A stretch of 6,371 bases of DNA from NCBI GenBank assembly GCA_910576975.1, contig CAJTJY010000008.1, positions 31,323-37,693 on the forward strand, written 5' to 3'. The notes under the pieces were generated by a model. The model was not told the DNA's origin and did not search any database. It was given only the letters and a program-made list of their open reading frames with translations. Position numbers and translations under genes: made by a program. Each line of letters begins with the position of its first letter. The stretch's first letter is position 1. This document shows positions 5,666 to 6,371 of the stretch, one piece after another. This stretch comes from an uncultured Lachnospiraceae bacterium (lineage in GTDB: Bacteria; Bacillota; Clostridia; Lachnospirales; Lachnospiraceae).

Positions 5666-6371
5666 TCATTTCTTGCGTATTTTTACTGTTTTGACCTTGC
5701 TGTAGCTGCCATAATAGTTTTTGCCTTTCAACTCCTTATAAGCACGCACACGGAACTGATAGGACGTTCCTTTTTTGAGTTTGGACTTTAAAAAGGAAAT
5801 CGTTTTTCCTTTGGTAATGGTTTTTATTTTCTTATAACTTCCTTTTCCACTTTTCATAAAGATTTGATAACCATTCGCCCCAGAGGCCTTTTTCCAAGTC
5901 AACTTGACAGCAGTTTTGCCATTTTGTTTTGCAGAACTGAGCTTTACCGCCGCTGGCGCTGTGGCAGCCTGCAGTTTTGTTGCGGCACTGGCATATATCT
6001 TCGTACGATTTACGACATAATACGGGGTAACCTCCACAGTATATATCGTTGCCGCTTTAAGCTTTGTGAACGTACAACTATTTCCAATCACATATTTTGT
6101 GGAAATCTTTTTATTTCCCTGTTTAAACACAAGACGATAACCAGAAGCGTCTCCCTTTTTCCAGGTAAATGACAAGGATTTTGCCTGATATTTCTTAAGT
6201 TTCAGACCAGAAGCTTTTCCTGGTCTTTCCAGCTGGATAGGAGGAAGCTTGGGGATCTCTTCTGTCTGAACGTCGCCGCACACGCTGCAGGTCTTGGTTC
6301 TCTCTCCTGCTTCTTCCTGCGTCGGCTCTTTGGTCACTTCCGATGTATATTGATGCCCCGGACATTCCACC
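5666..6371 (-). CDS. C-terminal part of a paralogous secreted protein (Cys/His motif plus two FN3-like domains)
   Basis: The frame is open to the window edge, so the start is missing. The GTG at 6370 is an internal valine codon, since the matching place in the next gene is mid-protein. In the 235 visible codons, counted from 6370, there is C3-x2-H6-x21-C28-x2-C31 (CPGHQY... CSVCG), an FN3-like domain at about 49-138 and a second at about 138-231, ending in a very basic KIRKK. The region aligns end to end with the tail of the next gene; in the last domain I count about 55 identical residues of 90. The two genes are thus a tandem duplication, and the missing part probably holds a signal peptide and perhaps a transglutaminase-like domain. 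The downstream gene begins only about 23 bp later, so they are likely one operon. Similar CxxC/FN3 tails are common in Lachnospiraceae surface proteins. No sorting signal is present. Confidence 0.8.
   Translation of the reverse strand, partial: VECPGHQYTSEVTKEPTQEEAGERTKTCSVCGDVQTEEIPKLPPIQLERPGKASGLKLKKYQAKSLSFTWKKGDASGYRLVFKQGNKKISTKYVIGNSCTFTKLKAATIYTVEVTPYYVVNRTKIYASAATKLQAATAPAAVKLSSAKQNGKTAVKLTWKKASGANGYQIFMKSGKGSYKKIKTITKGKTISFLKSKLKKGTSYQFRVRAYKELKGKNYYGSYSKVKTVKIRKK

Noticed and set aside
6368..6370. GTG as the true start of the first secreted protein
   Set aside because: The matching residue in the paralog is mid-protein, no upstream sequence is available, and a signal peptide would be expected. 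The gene is truncated by the window edge.
1..6371. CRISPR array, tRNA, rRNA, insertion sequence or attachment site
   Set aside because: I saw no regularly spaced repeats, cloverleaf, rRNA-like stretch, transposase or flanking direct repeats anywhere. Gaps between genes are all shorter than 140 bp.

Overview
All genes in this window lie on the minus strand, so transcription runs from position 6371 towards 1. Near-consensus Shine-Dalgarno sequences (AGGAGG), moderate G+C, and secreted transglutaminase-like proteins with Cys-rich and fibronectin-type tails suggest a Gram-positive anaerobe of the Clostridia, most likely Lachnospiraceae or a relative. That placement is inferred from style, not from a marker gene.

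The upstream part (about 3636-6371) holds two tandem, related genes for secreted proteins. The first is cut by the window edge and only its C-terminal tail is visible: a Cys/His motif followed by two fibronectin-type III-like domains. The second is complete, with a signal peptide, a transglutaminase-like domain with an intact Cys-His-Asp triad, a middle region that looks like short beta-propeller repeats, and the same Cys/His motif and two-domain tail. They are tightly spaced and probably co-transcribed.

The 134 bp after them (3502-3635) carry a good sigma-A-type promoter candidate and a large imperfect inverted repeat that would form the 5' end of the new transcript. This starts a second set of genes. 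The first encodes a charged coiled-coil protein built on 11-residue repeats and ending in a J-domain-like segment with an HPD motif. Next, after a 53-bp gap containing a small hairpin, comes a stand-alone amino-acid adenylation enzyme of the DltA/NRPS A-domain type. A PLP-dependent decarboxylase of the diaminopimelate/ornithine decarboxylase fold overlaps it by 4 bp (ATGA). After 51 bp, the start of another reading frame runs off the window at position 1.

The most interesting unit is the adenylation-decarboxylase pair. The adenylation enzyme has no fused carrier domain, so it should load an amino acid on a separate carrier protein. The decarboxylase would then plausibly act on the carrier-bound amino acid, as BtrK does in butirosin biosynthesis. 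The truncated frame at 1-26 is a candidate for the missing carrier, but too little is visible to prove it. The final amine product and its destination (small molecule or cell-surface decoration) cannot be read from this window.
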